A stretch of DNA of 64,000 nucleotides. Origin: Saccharicrinis sp050589685 (GTDB taxonomy: Bacteria; Bacteroidota; Bacteroidia; Bacteroidales; Marinilabiliaceae). How positions within the stretch are numbered: position 1 is the first letter of the stretch; the number at the start of each line of letters is the position of its first letter. The notes beneath the pieces were generated by a model, which was given only the letters and a program-made list of their open reading frames with translations, searched no databases and had not been told where the DNA came from. The translations under genes were made by a program, and so were the position numbers. Below are positions 51,174 to 60,900 of this stretch, piece after piece. The stretch covers positions 53,819-117,818 of the forward strand of contig NZ_JBNGOS010000021.1 of the NCBI RefSeq assembly GCF_050589685.1. Direction: 5' to 3'.

Positions 51174-52709
51174 CTAAAACTTAATGTACAACTTTTTTAT
51201 TATTCCAGTAATTCCTTGGATAATAAAAAATCGTTCTTTTTTATCTAAACCCAATACAAAAACAGAGCCCCCTACCATAACAAAAGACATAATCGTTGTA
51301 AACATAAGTCTAACTATTGACGGTTCTACGTAAGTTGTTAGGAAGTACGGAATAATAGCCCCTAGTATTGAAACAAAAATAGATTTAAATATAACATCAA
51401 ATATAAATACACGTTTTTTTAGCTCTACAAGATTACCAATGATATACAAACGTAATATTAATGCTAAGACAGAAATTCCAATACCTACCCCAAACGCAGC
51501 TTCAGGGGCCATACCCAACTTAAACACCAAATATGTAAGCGGAAGGTTGAGTATCAACAATCCACCAACCACAGATTGATACACTTTTATTTTGCCAGTC
51601 GCTTGGGCAGCGGTCATAAGCGTACCAGAATAACTGTCTATTAAAACATTTACAAGCATCAAACGGGTAAATATAATAGTATGATCTGGCACTGAATCGA
51701 GCCATAAACGTAATATTACTTTTGTCTCTAATAATATCGGAAGCGAGAGCAAAAAAACTAAATAAAAAGAAAACTTAGCACCTTGGAGAATCAATTGATG
51801 GACATAGCTCAAATCTTTAGCCGCATATGATTTAATAATTTGCGGATTCATTGCCATCTGGAAATTTGTCACAAACTGCTGTACCGCCCCCCGTATTTGA
51901 TAAGTAATTCCTCTAGCTGCATTAACCACCGGGCCGAAGAATATATTTAGCAGTATGTTTATTCCTTGCCCCATTATTACACTCGCTATGTTACCCCACA
52001 AATTCCAACACAAGTAACTAATCAGAGTTTTGAACAAAGTATGATCCCAAATCATATTGAATTTACTTTCCTCAAACGAGTGAATACAATACCCTCCGTA
52101 AACCAATCGAACTAATACTGTTACTAAAAAAACCAATGCAGCATAAAGAATCAATTTATCCATGTTGAAAAACACGAGTAAAATTACAATTAGTAATTTC
52201 AAACTCACCTCTAATATACTTACCCAAGCAAATACCCCCATTCTTTCATGGGCAATAATCAAAGCGCTATAAGGCACGCTTATCATGTTCGCTATTAAAG
52301 TAATAACCGAAAAATGATAAACCCACAATGCCGCACCCATCCTTTCGGTCGGAATAGTAAGCTTATTGCTAACAAACCATAAACCAATAGTTTCAGAGAT
52401 AATAAGAATTATTAGAGCAATCAATAAATGAATATTAACACTCATTGTAAAAATATTGCTCAATTTCAAGAAATCTTTCTTTCCTAACTCAAACGAAAAA
52501 AAGCGTTGTGAAGCAGAAGCCATTGCGTTATTAAGAAAGCCCAGCATGAGCACGAACCCCCCAACAACATTGTAAATGCCAAAATCAATTACTCCTAAGT
52601 TTTTTAGAATAATGCGGGACGTATACAACGTTACTGCCATTATTAACAACATCCTTACATATAATAAGGATGTGTTTTTTGCGATTTTGTTTGATGCTGT
52701 TGGCGACAC
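51174..52709 (-). CDS. Wzx-type polysaccharide flippase
   Basis: 511 aa, about 12-14 membrane helices. The start NTSLLYVRMLLIMAVTLYTSRIILKNLGVIDFGIYNVVGG is typical of MOP-superfamily lipopolysaccharide/oligosaccharide flippases of Bacteroidota. It should move the undecaprenyl-linked repeat unit across the inner membrane before EpsG-type polymerisation. It begins the biosynthetic part of the locus after wzz. Confidence 0.92.
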   Translation of the reverse strand: MSPTASNKIAKNTSLLYVRMLLIMAVTLYTSRIILKNLGVIDFGIYNVVGGFVLMLGFLNNAMASASQRFFSFELGKKDFLKLSNIFTMSVNIHLLIALIILIISETIGLWFVSNKLTIPTERMGAALWVYHFSVITLIANMISVPYSALIIAHERMGVFAWVSILEVSLKLLIVILLVFFNMDKLILYAALVFLVTVLVRLVYGGYCIHSFEESKFNMIWDHTLFKTLISYLCWNLWGNIASVIMGQGINILLNIFFGPVVNAARGITYQIRGAVQQFVTNFQMAMNPQIIKSYAAKDLSYVHQLILQGAKFSFYLVFLLSLPILLETKVILRLWLDSVPDHTIIFTRLMLVNVLIDSYSGTLMTAAQATGKIKVYQSVVGGLLILNLPLTYLVFKLGMAPEAAFGVGIGISVLALILRLYIIGNLVELKKRVFIFDVIFKSIFVSILGAIIPYFLTTYVEPSIVRLMFTTIMSFVMVGGSVFVLGLDKKERFFIIQGITGIIKKLYIKF

Positions 52710-52816
52710 TTACTCCAAAAGTTTTTAGGGGGATTTCCAAATAAAGGTGTGAAATCCATGCGTAATGAACTACTCACTTAATAGGTGGGTGAACAAATTG
52801 GTAATTTAATTTTTCT

Positions 52817-52845
52817 AGTATATTTAATTTTTAAATCAATATACT
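52817..52845. other. AT-rich stem-loop between wzz and wzx
   Basis: AGTATAT pairs with ATATACT, and pairing continues inward with few mismatches. It lies in the 212-bp spacer 52710-52921. It could attenuate transcription between export genes and the variable core, or mark the boundary of the exchanged segment. Confidence 0.35.
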
Positions 52846-52921
52846 ATTAAAGTCGTATTCTTTGTCTGAATATAGTCTTTCTTATAAATCTTTTACTCTT
52901 AATAAATTCTCAGAAATAATA

Positions 52922-54034
52922 TTACCATTTGTTCTTCACATTATCCCATGCCAATCGTCCCAAAATTATTCCTGAACCAATAATCCCCCCTAAAAAAGCA
53001 CTCAAAACTAATATCATCATCCTCCTTGGTGAACTTTTTTCATAAGGCACTATAGCAGGTTCTAAAACTGTAAAAACTGGTGTTTCTTCTTTAACGGCAA
53101 TTTTAGCTTGTTCTAACTGTTGGGATATATTTTTATATACAGTGGATGCAATATCATAAGCGTCATTTAACCTCTGAAATTCTGGATCAATTCGTTCTGA
53201 TATCACATTTCGGTGGGCGTCTTTATAATCGAAAAATGCCAATTGAGTTTGCTCATATTCTAATTTTTTTTCAATATACCTTTCTGTAACAAACTCTACA
53301 TTCTCACGCACTTGCTGTGTCTTATAATTGATTATATATTTTTGCAATAGTTCTACTCCCGTTTGAACATACTGCGCTGCCAATACTCTTTCGTTAACCT
53401 TGGTTTTTATTCTAACTAAACCTGTTTCTTCATCAACTGATATTGAAAAAATACTTAATCCATACTCCCAAGCTTTTTGCTCTTCCTCAGACATGTTCAA
53501 AACTCCATAATCAACATATCTTTTTTCTTTCGTAGTTGAAAAAACAGCATCTTTTAAGGTCCATGGTAATCTAACTGTGTATTTAACAATGAGACTTCCT
53601 AATGAAGGAATAGTATCCGCTACTACATAATCATAAATTGAAATTGGTTCAGCATAGTCTTCAAAATGAAATTTTTCGTGAATAAACTCATTTAAAAAAG
53701 GATAACTATTAACCACTTGTGGATATATTTCTGCAGGAATACCTGATGATTGCCCCATCATAGACGACAGGTTAATGCCAGCCATACCAGCTAATGAACT
53801 TAATCCTCCCAAATTCGAAGCTTTTTTTTCGGAAGAAGGTAATAATGTTGCTGATGCGGTATACTTAGCTGGACTCAAAAACGCAATCAACAATCCAATA
53901 AAAACGCAAACTCCTACTGTGTAATATATTGTTTTTCGTCCTTCCCAAATAGTTTTAATCAGGGCTATTAAATCTATTTCATCGTCTTTAATTATCTGAT
54001 GTTTTCTTATTTCTTGTATTTCTTGTTTAGACAT
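52922..54034 (-). CDS. Wzz-type chain length determinant
   Basis: 370 aa. TM1 at about 37-56 and TM2 near 340-362 flank a periplasmic domain with long helices (ENVEFVTERYIEKKLEYEQTQLAFFDYKDAHR). The closing VLEPAIVPYEKSSPRRMMILVLSAFLGG is the classical Wzz proline-rich segment before TM2. No C-terminal tyrosine-kinase domain is present. It sets polymer length with the Wzy/EpsG polymerase and pairs with the Wza-like exporter 26 bp upstream. Confidence 0.93.
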   Translation of the reverse strand: MSKQEIQEIRKHQIIKDDEIDLIALIKTIWEGRKTIYYTVGVCVFIGLLIAFLSPAKYTASATLLPSSEKKASNLGGLSSLAGMAGINLSSMMGQSSGIPAEIYPQVVNSYPFLNEFIHEKFHFEDYAEPISIYDYVVADTIPSLGSLIVKYTVRLPWTLKDAVFSTTKEKRYVDYGVLNMSEEEQKAWEYGLSIFSISVDEETGLVRIKTKVNERVLAAQYVQTGVELLQKYIINYKTQQVRENVEFVTERYIEKKLEYEQTQLAFFDYKDAHRNVISERIDPEFQRLNDAYDIASTVYKNISQQLEQAKIAVKEETPVFTVLEPAIVPYEKSSPRRMMILVLSAFLGGIIGSGIILGRLAWDNVKNKW

Positions 54035-54060
54035 TAGATGAACACGAATAATGATGATAA

Positions 54061-56457
54061 TTAAAAATTAATATTAGAGATGACCACTGCAACAGATGCC
54101 ATGGCACTGGCCATCGCGATCCATGCAGATGCAGGAAGAGGATCTTTATATGGTTTTGCTGGAACAACAATTTCGGAACCTGCTGTTACTTTAGGATAAT
54201 TACGGAAAAAGAAAAATCTTTTGGTTCCGGAAGCCGATCCATTGGGATACACCACATATACTTTTCCCCGTTTAGCACTTAGGCCGAAACCTCCACCTTC
54301 CCATATATAGGACTTTAAGGGTTTCCCCTTAATAAAGTTGGATGAAATTGGATTCAACACTTCGCCTGATATTTTTACAGTTTGAATTTCGCGCGGAATA
54401 TAAATCTCATCCCCATCTTTTAGGAAAACATCATCCCTGCTTCCTGGATATTGCAAAGCTTTCGTCAAACTTACACCTACCACCTCAAAATCCAGGTCTG
54501 TAAATTCCAGTGTGCTGTCACGCTCTAATAATTCCAGTCGAAGACGTTTTTGTTTCTCGCTTATTTTCACTCTTCTTGTAACCATAGCACCTTCCGTGTA
54601 TGCGTCCTTAGTGATACCTCCTGCCCTTTCTAATAAATCAGAAATCCTTTCTGTTTTCGAAGACAACGCATATTCTCCTGCATAAGCTACTTCCCCAGTG
54701 ATTTTAACAACTGCAGACTCTTCATATCCCGGCAACTCCCGTATAAATACAAAATCGAAAGGTTGCAGTTTAAAGGATGCTTCAGTGTTTTCCAACTCAA
54801 GGTTTCGCGGCACCTTCATTTTAAACACATGTACCATATTATCTGTCACTTCCGAACCTTCATCCACTGTTAATTTCCGGGCTACCTCAATGTAAGCGTC
54901 AGATGCGGACTCAAGGAACCCCCCGGCCTCAAAGATTAAATCTTCAATAGTCATACCTTCTTTAAAATCGTATTTATCAGGTCTCTGAATCTCTCCATAA
55001 ATTTGTACAGTCCGATATTCTCTAAGATCATGGATGGATGATATCCTGATAACATCTTCCCTTTTCATCGCCACGTCTGAATTTCCGTTGACTACGTCGG
55101 ACACGTTAAAGGCGATGCTTTGCAGGCTAAAATCATCTTTCACCCTTGTTATAATACCTCGTTCCATACTGGCATCCTCCCTCAGTCCATCCGCTCTTTT
55201 AATCAGTTCCGATAAATTAAGCCCTTGGGTTAACTCATAGTCACCCGGACGATACACTGCACCATTGATAGTTACCCTATTTTGAAGACGCTCGATAATC
55301 TTTCCCACAAAAATACTATCACCATTGGATATTTTTGTGTTTCCCAAATCCTTATTTAAAACATCCTTAAACAATCTGTCTCTACCGGTTTTTCTATACA
55401 ACTGAAGACGATGCGTGTATGCATCATCCGTAAAACCTCCGGCATATAGCACCATATCTCCTACTGTCTCGTCTTGTTTGGCTTCAAAAATACCAGCCCG
55501 TTTTAGCTCCCCTTCCAAAACAACCCTATTCAGGTACGGAGAAACCAAAATCACATCACCTTCTCTTAAATTAATATTAACATTTGAGTTTCCATTAATC
55601 AGGTAGTCGTACACATCCAGTATGGCTTTTTCCTTTCCGTCCCTAATTAATTTTATTTCCCTAAACGAACCCGAAGGGTTTGGCCCACCTGCAAGATAAA
55701 GTGCGTTAAAAACTGTAGATGCACCTGAAATAGTATACGTGCCCGGAACAAACACCTCGCCAATAACATTCACTTTAATACTTCTTATTTGACCCAGGTT
55801 GATACTGGCAAAAGTCCTTGGAGTTTGAGATGCGAGATCTCTGTATATCAATACTAACTTGCTTCTTATCTTTTGGGATGCGTTTTCAAGGGTTAGTCCT
55901 CCAATAGAGATAGGACCAATATTTGGGATATTTATATTTCCGTTCCTGTCAACCATCAATAAATAACTCTGCTGTGAAGCTCCCCATACATCAATAGAAA
56001 TCTCATCACCGCTTCCTAACATATAGGACGGAGATACCGCGCTATTTACGCTGGGCTCAAAAGATAAGTTCTCGTTATTGAAAAAAGAGAATCCAAATAT
56101 GCGGGAATCTACTTTTGTAAAATCCAATTCAGCTTTAGCACTTAATACATCTTCATTTAAATACATCGCATCATCCGAAGAATATACTTCATTGGCTTGT
56201 CCGCCACCCATCTTGACTTCAGCTATTCTTTGCTTCAGCAGACTAATTTGGGATTCTGACATACCCCTAGCTCTTGCCAGAACAATAGCTTCGGATTCGG
56301 ACATGCCCCTTTTGTTCATCTCTGATATCAGTTGTTGTATTTCAGAAGTACTTAAAGTACTCACGTTAACTGCAGAAGGGTCAACATTTTGGGCTTTAAT
56401 GTCTCGTAAAAGGGGCAACAAAATAAAAATTGCCAGTAGAAACAGTTTTTCTCTCAT
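54061..56457 (-). CDS. Wza-like polysaccharide export protein with multiple SLBB domains
   Basis: 798 aa. Signal peptide (MREKLFLLAIFILLPLLRDIKAQ), an unusual N-terminal region with tandem MSESEAI/MSESQIS motifs (about 30-80), the Poly_export domain (YMLGSGDEISIDVWGASQQSYLLMVDRNGNI) and then about six SLBB-type repeats, each with a V-x-G-x-V-x-x-P-G-x-Y or similar core (for example INVIGEVFVPGTYTISG, VTINGAVYRPGDYEL, VKITGEVAYAGEYAL). It is twice the length of E. coli Wza and ends in a hydrophobic stretch. It forms the outer-membrane export channel and is the first gene of the locus. Confidence 0.92.
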   Translation of the reverse strand: MREKLFLLAIFILLPLLRDIKAQNVDPSAVNVSTLSTSEIQQLISEMNKRGMSESEAIVLARARGMSESQISLLKQRIAEVKMGGGQANEVYSSDDAMYLNEDVLSAKAELDFTKVDSRIFGFSFFNNENLSFEPSVNSAVSPSYMLGSGDEISIDVWGASQQSYLLMVDRNGNINIPNIGPISIGGLTLENASQKIRSKLVLIYRDLASQTPRTFASINLGQIRSIKVNVIGEVFVPGTYTISGASTVFNALYLAGGPNPSGSFREIKLIRDGKEKAILDVYDYLINGNSNVNINLREGDVILVSPYLNRVVLEGELKRAGIFEAKQDETVGDMVLYAGGFTDDAYTHRLQLYRKTGRDRLFKDVLNKDLGNTKISNGDSIFVGKIIERLQNRVTINGAVYRPGDYELTQGLNLSELIKRADGLREDASMERGIITRVKDDFSLQSIAFNVSDVVNGNSDVAMKREDVIRISSIHDLREYRTVQIYGEIQRPDKYDFKEGMTIEDLIFEAGGFLESASDAYIEVARKLTVDEGSEVTDNMVHVFKMKVPRNLELENTEASFKLQPFDFVFIRELPGYEESAVVKITGEVAYAGEYALSSKTERISDLLERAGGITKDAYTEGAMVTRRVKISEKQKRLRLELLERDSTLEFTDLDFEVVGVSLTKALQYPGSRDDVFLKDGDEIYIPREIQTVKISGEVLNPISSNFIKGKPLKSYIWEGGGFGLSAKRGKVYVVYPNGSASGTKRFFFFRNYPKVTAGSEIVVPAKPYKDPLPASAWIAMASAMASVAVVISNINF

Positions 56458-56723
56458 GAAATCTCTTAATTCAAATGTGTTATATTGATATTTTACCTTC
56501 GAAATATGACTTCAATTACATTATGAAACCATAAGAATACAAATCCCTCGCTTAATAATTACAAGCTATCAAATTCTTCCATTTAATTATAGCACAACCT
56601 CTAACATGTAATATTCACAAGGAAACCCATCAAATATTAGGTGCGCTTCGCTTCCTGAGTCACATAATCTACATGTCAGTTTTATGAAATGCGAAAGTCA
56701 TTCGGCTTTGATTATGTAAAAAA

Positions 56724-56758
56724 TCGGAATGTTACACAGTAATTGTATTACATTCCGA
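56724..56758 (-). terminator. Terminator after lspA
   Basis: TCGGAATGT pairs with ACATTCCGA (9 bp) around a 17-nt loop that pairs partly, followed on the minus strand by TTTTTTA. It lies 16 bp past the lspA stop and separates ileS-dksA-lspA from the capsule locus. The remaining spacer 56458-56723 shows no gene. Confidence 0.8.
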
Positions 56759-56773
56759 ATCAAAATATTTTTA

Positions 56774-57376
56774 CTATTTAAAATATTTACGCTGAAAAAG
56801 AAGGATCAGTATTATCCCTATCGTTATGGCAGAATCCGCCACATTAAATACCGGACGGAAAAACACAAAATGTTCCCCGCCCCAAAACGGAAACCAATCG
56901 GGAAAATTACCTTCTAACAAAGGAAAGTAAAACATATCCACCACTTTACCATGTAAAAATGGCGCATATCCTCCTTCGGCTGGAAATAAAGAGGCCACTT
57001 GCGGATAACTGTCGTTAAAAATCAAGCCATAGACAGCGCTATCGATTATATTTCCCAATGCACCGGCCAACACCAACGATATGCTAACGATTAAGCCGGT
57101 TGGGGCTTTTTTACGGGTAAGTTGATAAAGGTAATAGCCAATAGCAATAACTGCGACTATTCGAAACACGCTAAGAATGATTTTACCGAACTTGCCGGCC
57201 AACTCCATTCCGAAAGCCATTCCGTTGTTTTCAATAAAGTGAATGATAAACCAATCTCCAAATACACTGAACTCCTCACCCAACATCATATGGGTTTTCA
57301 CCCAAATTTTTAAAGCCTGATCAATCAACAACACCAAAAACACAATGGTGATCGGCTTTTTTAATATTGAAAGCAT
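56774..57376 (-). CDS. lspA: Lipoprotein signal peptidase (signal peptidase II)
   Basis: 200 aa, four membrane helices. It cleaves the signal peptide of diacylated prolipoproteins. Catalytic aspartates sit in GALGNIIDSAVYG and FNVADSAITIG, the two family motifs; the conserved N-terminal QALKIWVKTHM is present. It is longer than the E. coli enzyme (164 aa) because of a loop after the first Asp (about 120-165), as is usual in Bacteroidota. It is the last gene of the ileS-dksA-lspA unit. Confidence 0.96.
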   Translation of the reverse strand: MLSILKKPITIVFLVLLIDQALKIWVKTHMMLGEEFSVFGDWFIIHFIENNGMAFGMELAGKFGKIILSVFRIVAVIAIGYYLYQLTRKKAPTGLIVSISLVLAGALGNIIDSAVYGLIFNDSYPQVASLFPAEGGYAPFLHGKVVDMFYFPLLEGNFPDWFPFWGGEHFVFFRPVFNVADSAITIGIILILLFQRKYFK

Positions 57377-57404
57377 TATTTTAAAATTTATACGCCACTC
57401 CTAA

Positions 57405-57420
57405 CCTCCCCCAGGGGAGG
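57405..57420. repeat. REP-like GC-rich palindrome
   Basis: CCTCCCCCAGGGGAGG, in the context CCTAACCTCC...GGGA, resembles GC-rich palindromes that recur between genes in Bacteroidota genomes. Only one copy is in this window, so the repeat status is from memory of related genomes. Confidence 0.45.
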
Positions 57421-57507
57421 GACTATTTACAGCTTAATTATTTATTCTTTACCCTAAAGATAATAAGTAAATCCACCACATACCAAATATGTATCACCTC
57501 ACTACCA

Positions 57508-57530
57508 GGTCTCTCCCTATTGGCGAGACC
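57508..57530. other. Hairpin before lspA
   Basis: GGTCTC and GAGACC flank an 11-nt loop; CTCCC/GGGAG offer an alternative pairing. With the palindrome at 57405-57420 it fills most of the dksA-lspA spacer (57377-57540). It may weaken read-through from dksA to lspA. Confidence 0.45.
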
Positions 57531-57540
57531 GGGAGGGTTT

Positions 57541-57918
57541 TTACTTCTGATTTCTTTTAGCATCAATGCTTAAAGTGGCATGTGGAACAGCTCTTAACCT
57601 TTCTTTGGAGATTAACTTACCGGTTTCGCGACAAACTCCATAAGTTTTATTCTCGATACGCACAAGAGCCGCTTGCAAGTGCTGAATAAACTTTAACTGA
57701 CGCTGTGCTAATTTTCCGGCCTCTTCCTTAGAGAGCACAGCGGCTCCTTCTTCCAACACCTTGAAAGTTGGAGAGGTGTCTTGTGTATCATTACCATCAC
57801 CATGCGTAATGGTATTTCTTAAAAGCTCATAATCTTTTTTAGCCTTGCCTAATTTAGCATTTATAATTTGCTTAAATTCTTGCAATTCCTCGTCGGAATA
57901 TCGGGTCTTTTCAGCCAT
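57541..57918 (-). CDS. DksA/TraR-type regulator with degenerate zinc finger
   Basis: 125 aa. An N-terminal coiled coil (about 8-85; EFKQIINAKLGKAKKDYELL, then SKEEAGKLAQRQLKFIQHLQAALVRIE) leads to the zinc-finger region YGVCRETGKLISKERLRAVP with HATLSIDAK. Only the first of the four zinc cysteines remains; the others are Thr, Ser and Ala. This form is usual in Bacteroidota. DksA-like proteins bind the RNA polymerase secondary channel and modulate rRNA and other promoters. It lies between ileS (17 bp) and lspA. Confidence 0.92.
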   Translation of the reverse strand: MAEKTRYSDEELQEFKQIINAKLGKAKKDYELLRNTITHGDGNDTQDTSPTFKVLEEGAAVLSKEEAGKLAQRQLKFIQHLQAALVRIENKTYGVCRETGKLISKERLRAVPHATLSIDAKRNQK

Positions 57919-57935
57919 AACAGTTAGAATTTGAA

Positions 57936-60900
57936 TTACAACGTGTTTTTTGTTACAAAAATGTAGGTTTCAACATCATTGTCGACCTCTACGAGTTTGG
58001 CTTCGGTTTCGTTACACTTATCAACCAAATTTATCTCCTCAGCCAATGTTTGCGACGCAATATAATCTTTATAGTTGATTACTGCCTGATTTATCGCATC
58101 ATTTTTCACTATTTCCAGGTTAATCTTATCCGTCACATCAAAACCGGAATCCTTCCTTAAGTTTTGAATTCTATTGACAAATTCTCTGGCGATTCCTTCC
58201 TGTTTCAATTCCTCGGTAATGTTGATATCTAAAGCAACAGTAATTTTCCCTTCGCTAGCGACCAGCCAACCGGGAATATCTTCCGACATAATTTCCACAT
58301 CTTCGATAGAAAGTTCTACCGTTTCGCCATTAATTTGCGTATTTATTTTTTCCTCTCTTTCGATCAGCGCTATTTCTTCCTGCCCCATCTGGTTGATAAA
58401 TCCCGCAATTTGTTTCATCATCTTACCGTATTTAGGACCTAAAGTCTTAAAGTTAGGCTTAATCTTCTTTACCAATACCCCGGAAGTATCCGTTAAAAAC
58501 TCCATCTCCTTTACGTTAACCTCAGAAAGCACCAAGTCTTTAATTTTATCCACCTGTTCATGAAACTCTACATCTAAAATAGGTATCATCACCTTTTGAA
58601 GCGGTTGACGAACTTTCAGGCTCTCTTTTCTTCTTAGTCCAAGAACCATTGAAGAAATATTCTGAGCGTAAAGCATTCGTTGTTCCAAGGCCTTATTTAT
58701 TTTGCTCTCGTCATATTTAGGAAAAGCTGTCAGGTGTACTGAATCAAATTTAGCTTTTCCTGAAACGGAATGCAAGTCATTATACAATTGATCCATATAA
58801 AAAGGGGCAATCGGTGCCGACAACCTACTTATTGTTTCCAGACAAGTATATAGCGTTTGATATGCCGCAATTTTATCCTTAGAATACCCGCCACCCCAGA
58901 ATCGTTTTCTGTTTAATCGGACATACCAGTTACTCAGGTTCTCGGTAACAAAGTTTTGGATCGCTCTTCCCGCTCTCGTTGGTTCATAGGACTCAAAGCT
59001 GTCTGTTACGTCTTTAATCAAGGTGTTCAATAAAGAGATGATCCACCTGTCGATTTCCTGGCGCTCTTCAACCGGAACCTCTTCTTCCTGCCCTGTGAAT
59101 CCATCTACATTGGCATATAACGAAAAGAAAGAATATGTATTGTACAGCGTACCAAAGAACTTACGTCTAACTTCATCTATACCATTCTCATCGAACTTTA
59201 GGTTGTCCCAGGGTTGTGCATTGGTAATCATATACCAACGCAACGGGTCTGAACCAAACTGTTCGATTACCTCAAAAGGATCCACTGCATTACCTAGACG
59301 TTTGGACATCTTGTTGCCATTTCTGTCCAACACCAAACCATTGGAAATGATATTTTTAAAGGCAACCGAATCGAATAACATTGTACCTAAAGCATGCAAG
59401 GTAAAGAACCAACCTCTGGTTTGATCCACACCCTCTGCGATAAAATCAGCAGGAAACACCAATGATGAACCATCTTCTCCTTCCGTTTCGAAAGGATAAT
59501 GCATTTGTGCATATGGCATAGCCCCGGAATCGAACCAAACATCAATCAGATCTGGTTCGCGGTACATTTTTTCTCCTTTGTCGGAAACCAATACGATATC
59601 GTCAACATATGGACGGTGCAAATCTACCTTGTCGTAGTTCTCTTTCGAAAAGTCTCCGGCTTTAAAGTCCCCATAAGGACTTTTCTCCATCACGCCTGCA
59701 GCAACCGCTTTTTTTATTTCTTCTGTCAGCTCTTCAACAGAACCAATACATTTTTCTGTTTTTCCATCTTCAGTGCGCCAGATAGGCAAAGGCGTACCCC
59801 AATAACGGGAGCGCGACAGGTTCCAATCAACCAGGTTCTCCAACCACTTACCAAATCGACCCGTCCCCGTCGATTCCGGCTTCCAGTTGATTGTATTATT
59901 TAACTCCATCATCCTTTTCTTAACGGCGGTGGTTTTTATAAACCATGAGTCAAGAGGATAATAAAGCACCGGTTTGTCAGTCCTCCAGCAATGCGGATAG
60001 TTATGCGTATGTTTCTCCACTTTAAAAGCCCGGTTCCCCTGCTTTAGCATAACCGAGATATCCACATCCAAAGTCGGATCCTTCTCCGTTAAACTATCGT
60101 CATAGTCGTTTTTCACGTAACGACCTGCGTACTCCATATAGGTGTCCAGATCCACAAAGTTTTTTACAAACGACGGATCCAAATCTTTTATTAGGAAAAA
60201 TTTTCCGGTTTTATCCACCATCGGATTTCGCTTACCTTCTTTATCCACTAGGATAAGCGGAACAATACCGGCAACCTTGGCAACTCTATCATCATCGGCA
60301 CCGAAAGTAGGGGCAATATGCACCATTCCGGTTCCATCCTCGGTGGTCACATAATCGCCTAAAATTACTCTGAATGCATCGCCATCAGGTTTCACCCAGG
60401 GAATCAGTTGCTCATACCTCAATCCTTCAAGTTGTTTCCCGGTATATTCTTCCAGCAATTCAAAAGGAATTTTCTTATCCCCAGGTTTGTAATCGTCTAA
60501 AGACAGCTCTGCATTTTTAACATTAAAATATGCTGAAACCAGATTTTTGGCCAATACCACCACCTCAGGTGTTCCCGTATACGGATTAAAAGTTCTCACC
60601 TTTTGGTAGACCACTTGTGGCCCAACAGCCAATGCGGTATTCGACGGCAAAGTCCAAGGGGTAGTGGTCCAGGCTAAAAAGAACAATTCTTCCTCAACAC
60701 CTTCAAATAAGAAATCGGATTTTGCATCCCTTATTACTTTAAACTGTGCGGTACAGGTTGTATCTTTTACGTCACGATAGCAGCCCGGCTGATTCAGTTC
60801 ATGCGTACTCAGTCCGGTTCCTGCAGCCGGGGAATAGGGTTGAATGGTAAATCCTTTGTACAGATATCCTTTATTATAAAGTTCTTTTAACAAATACCAT

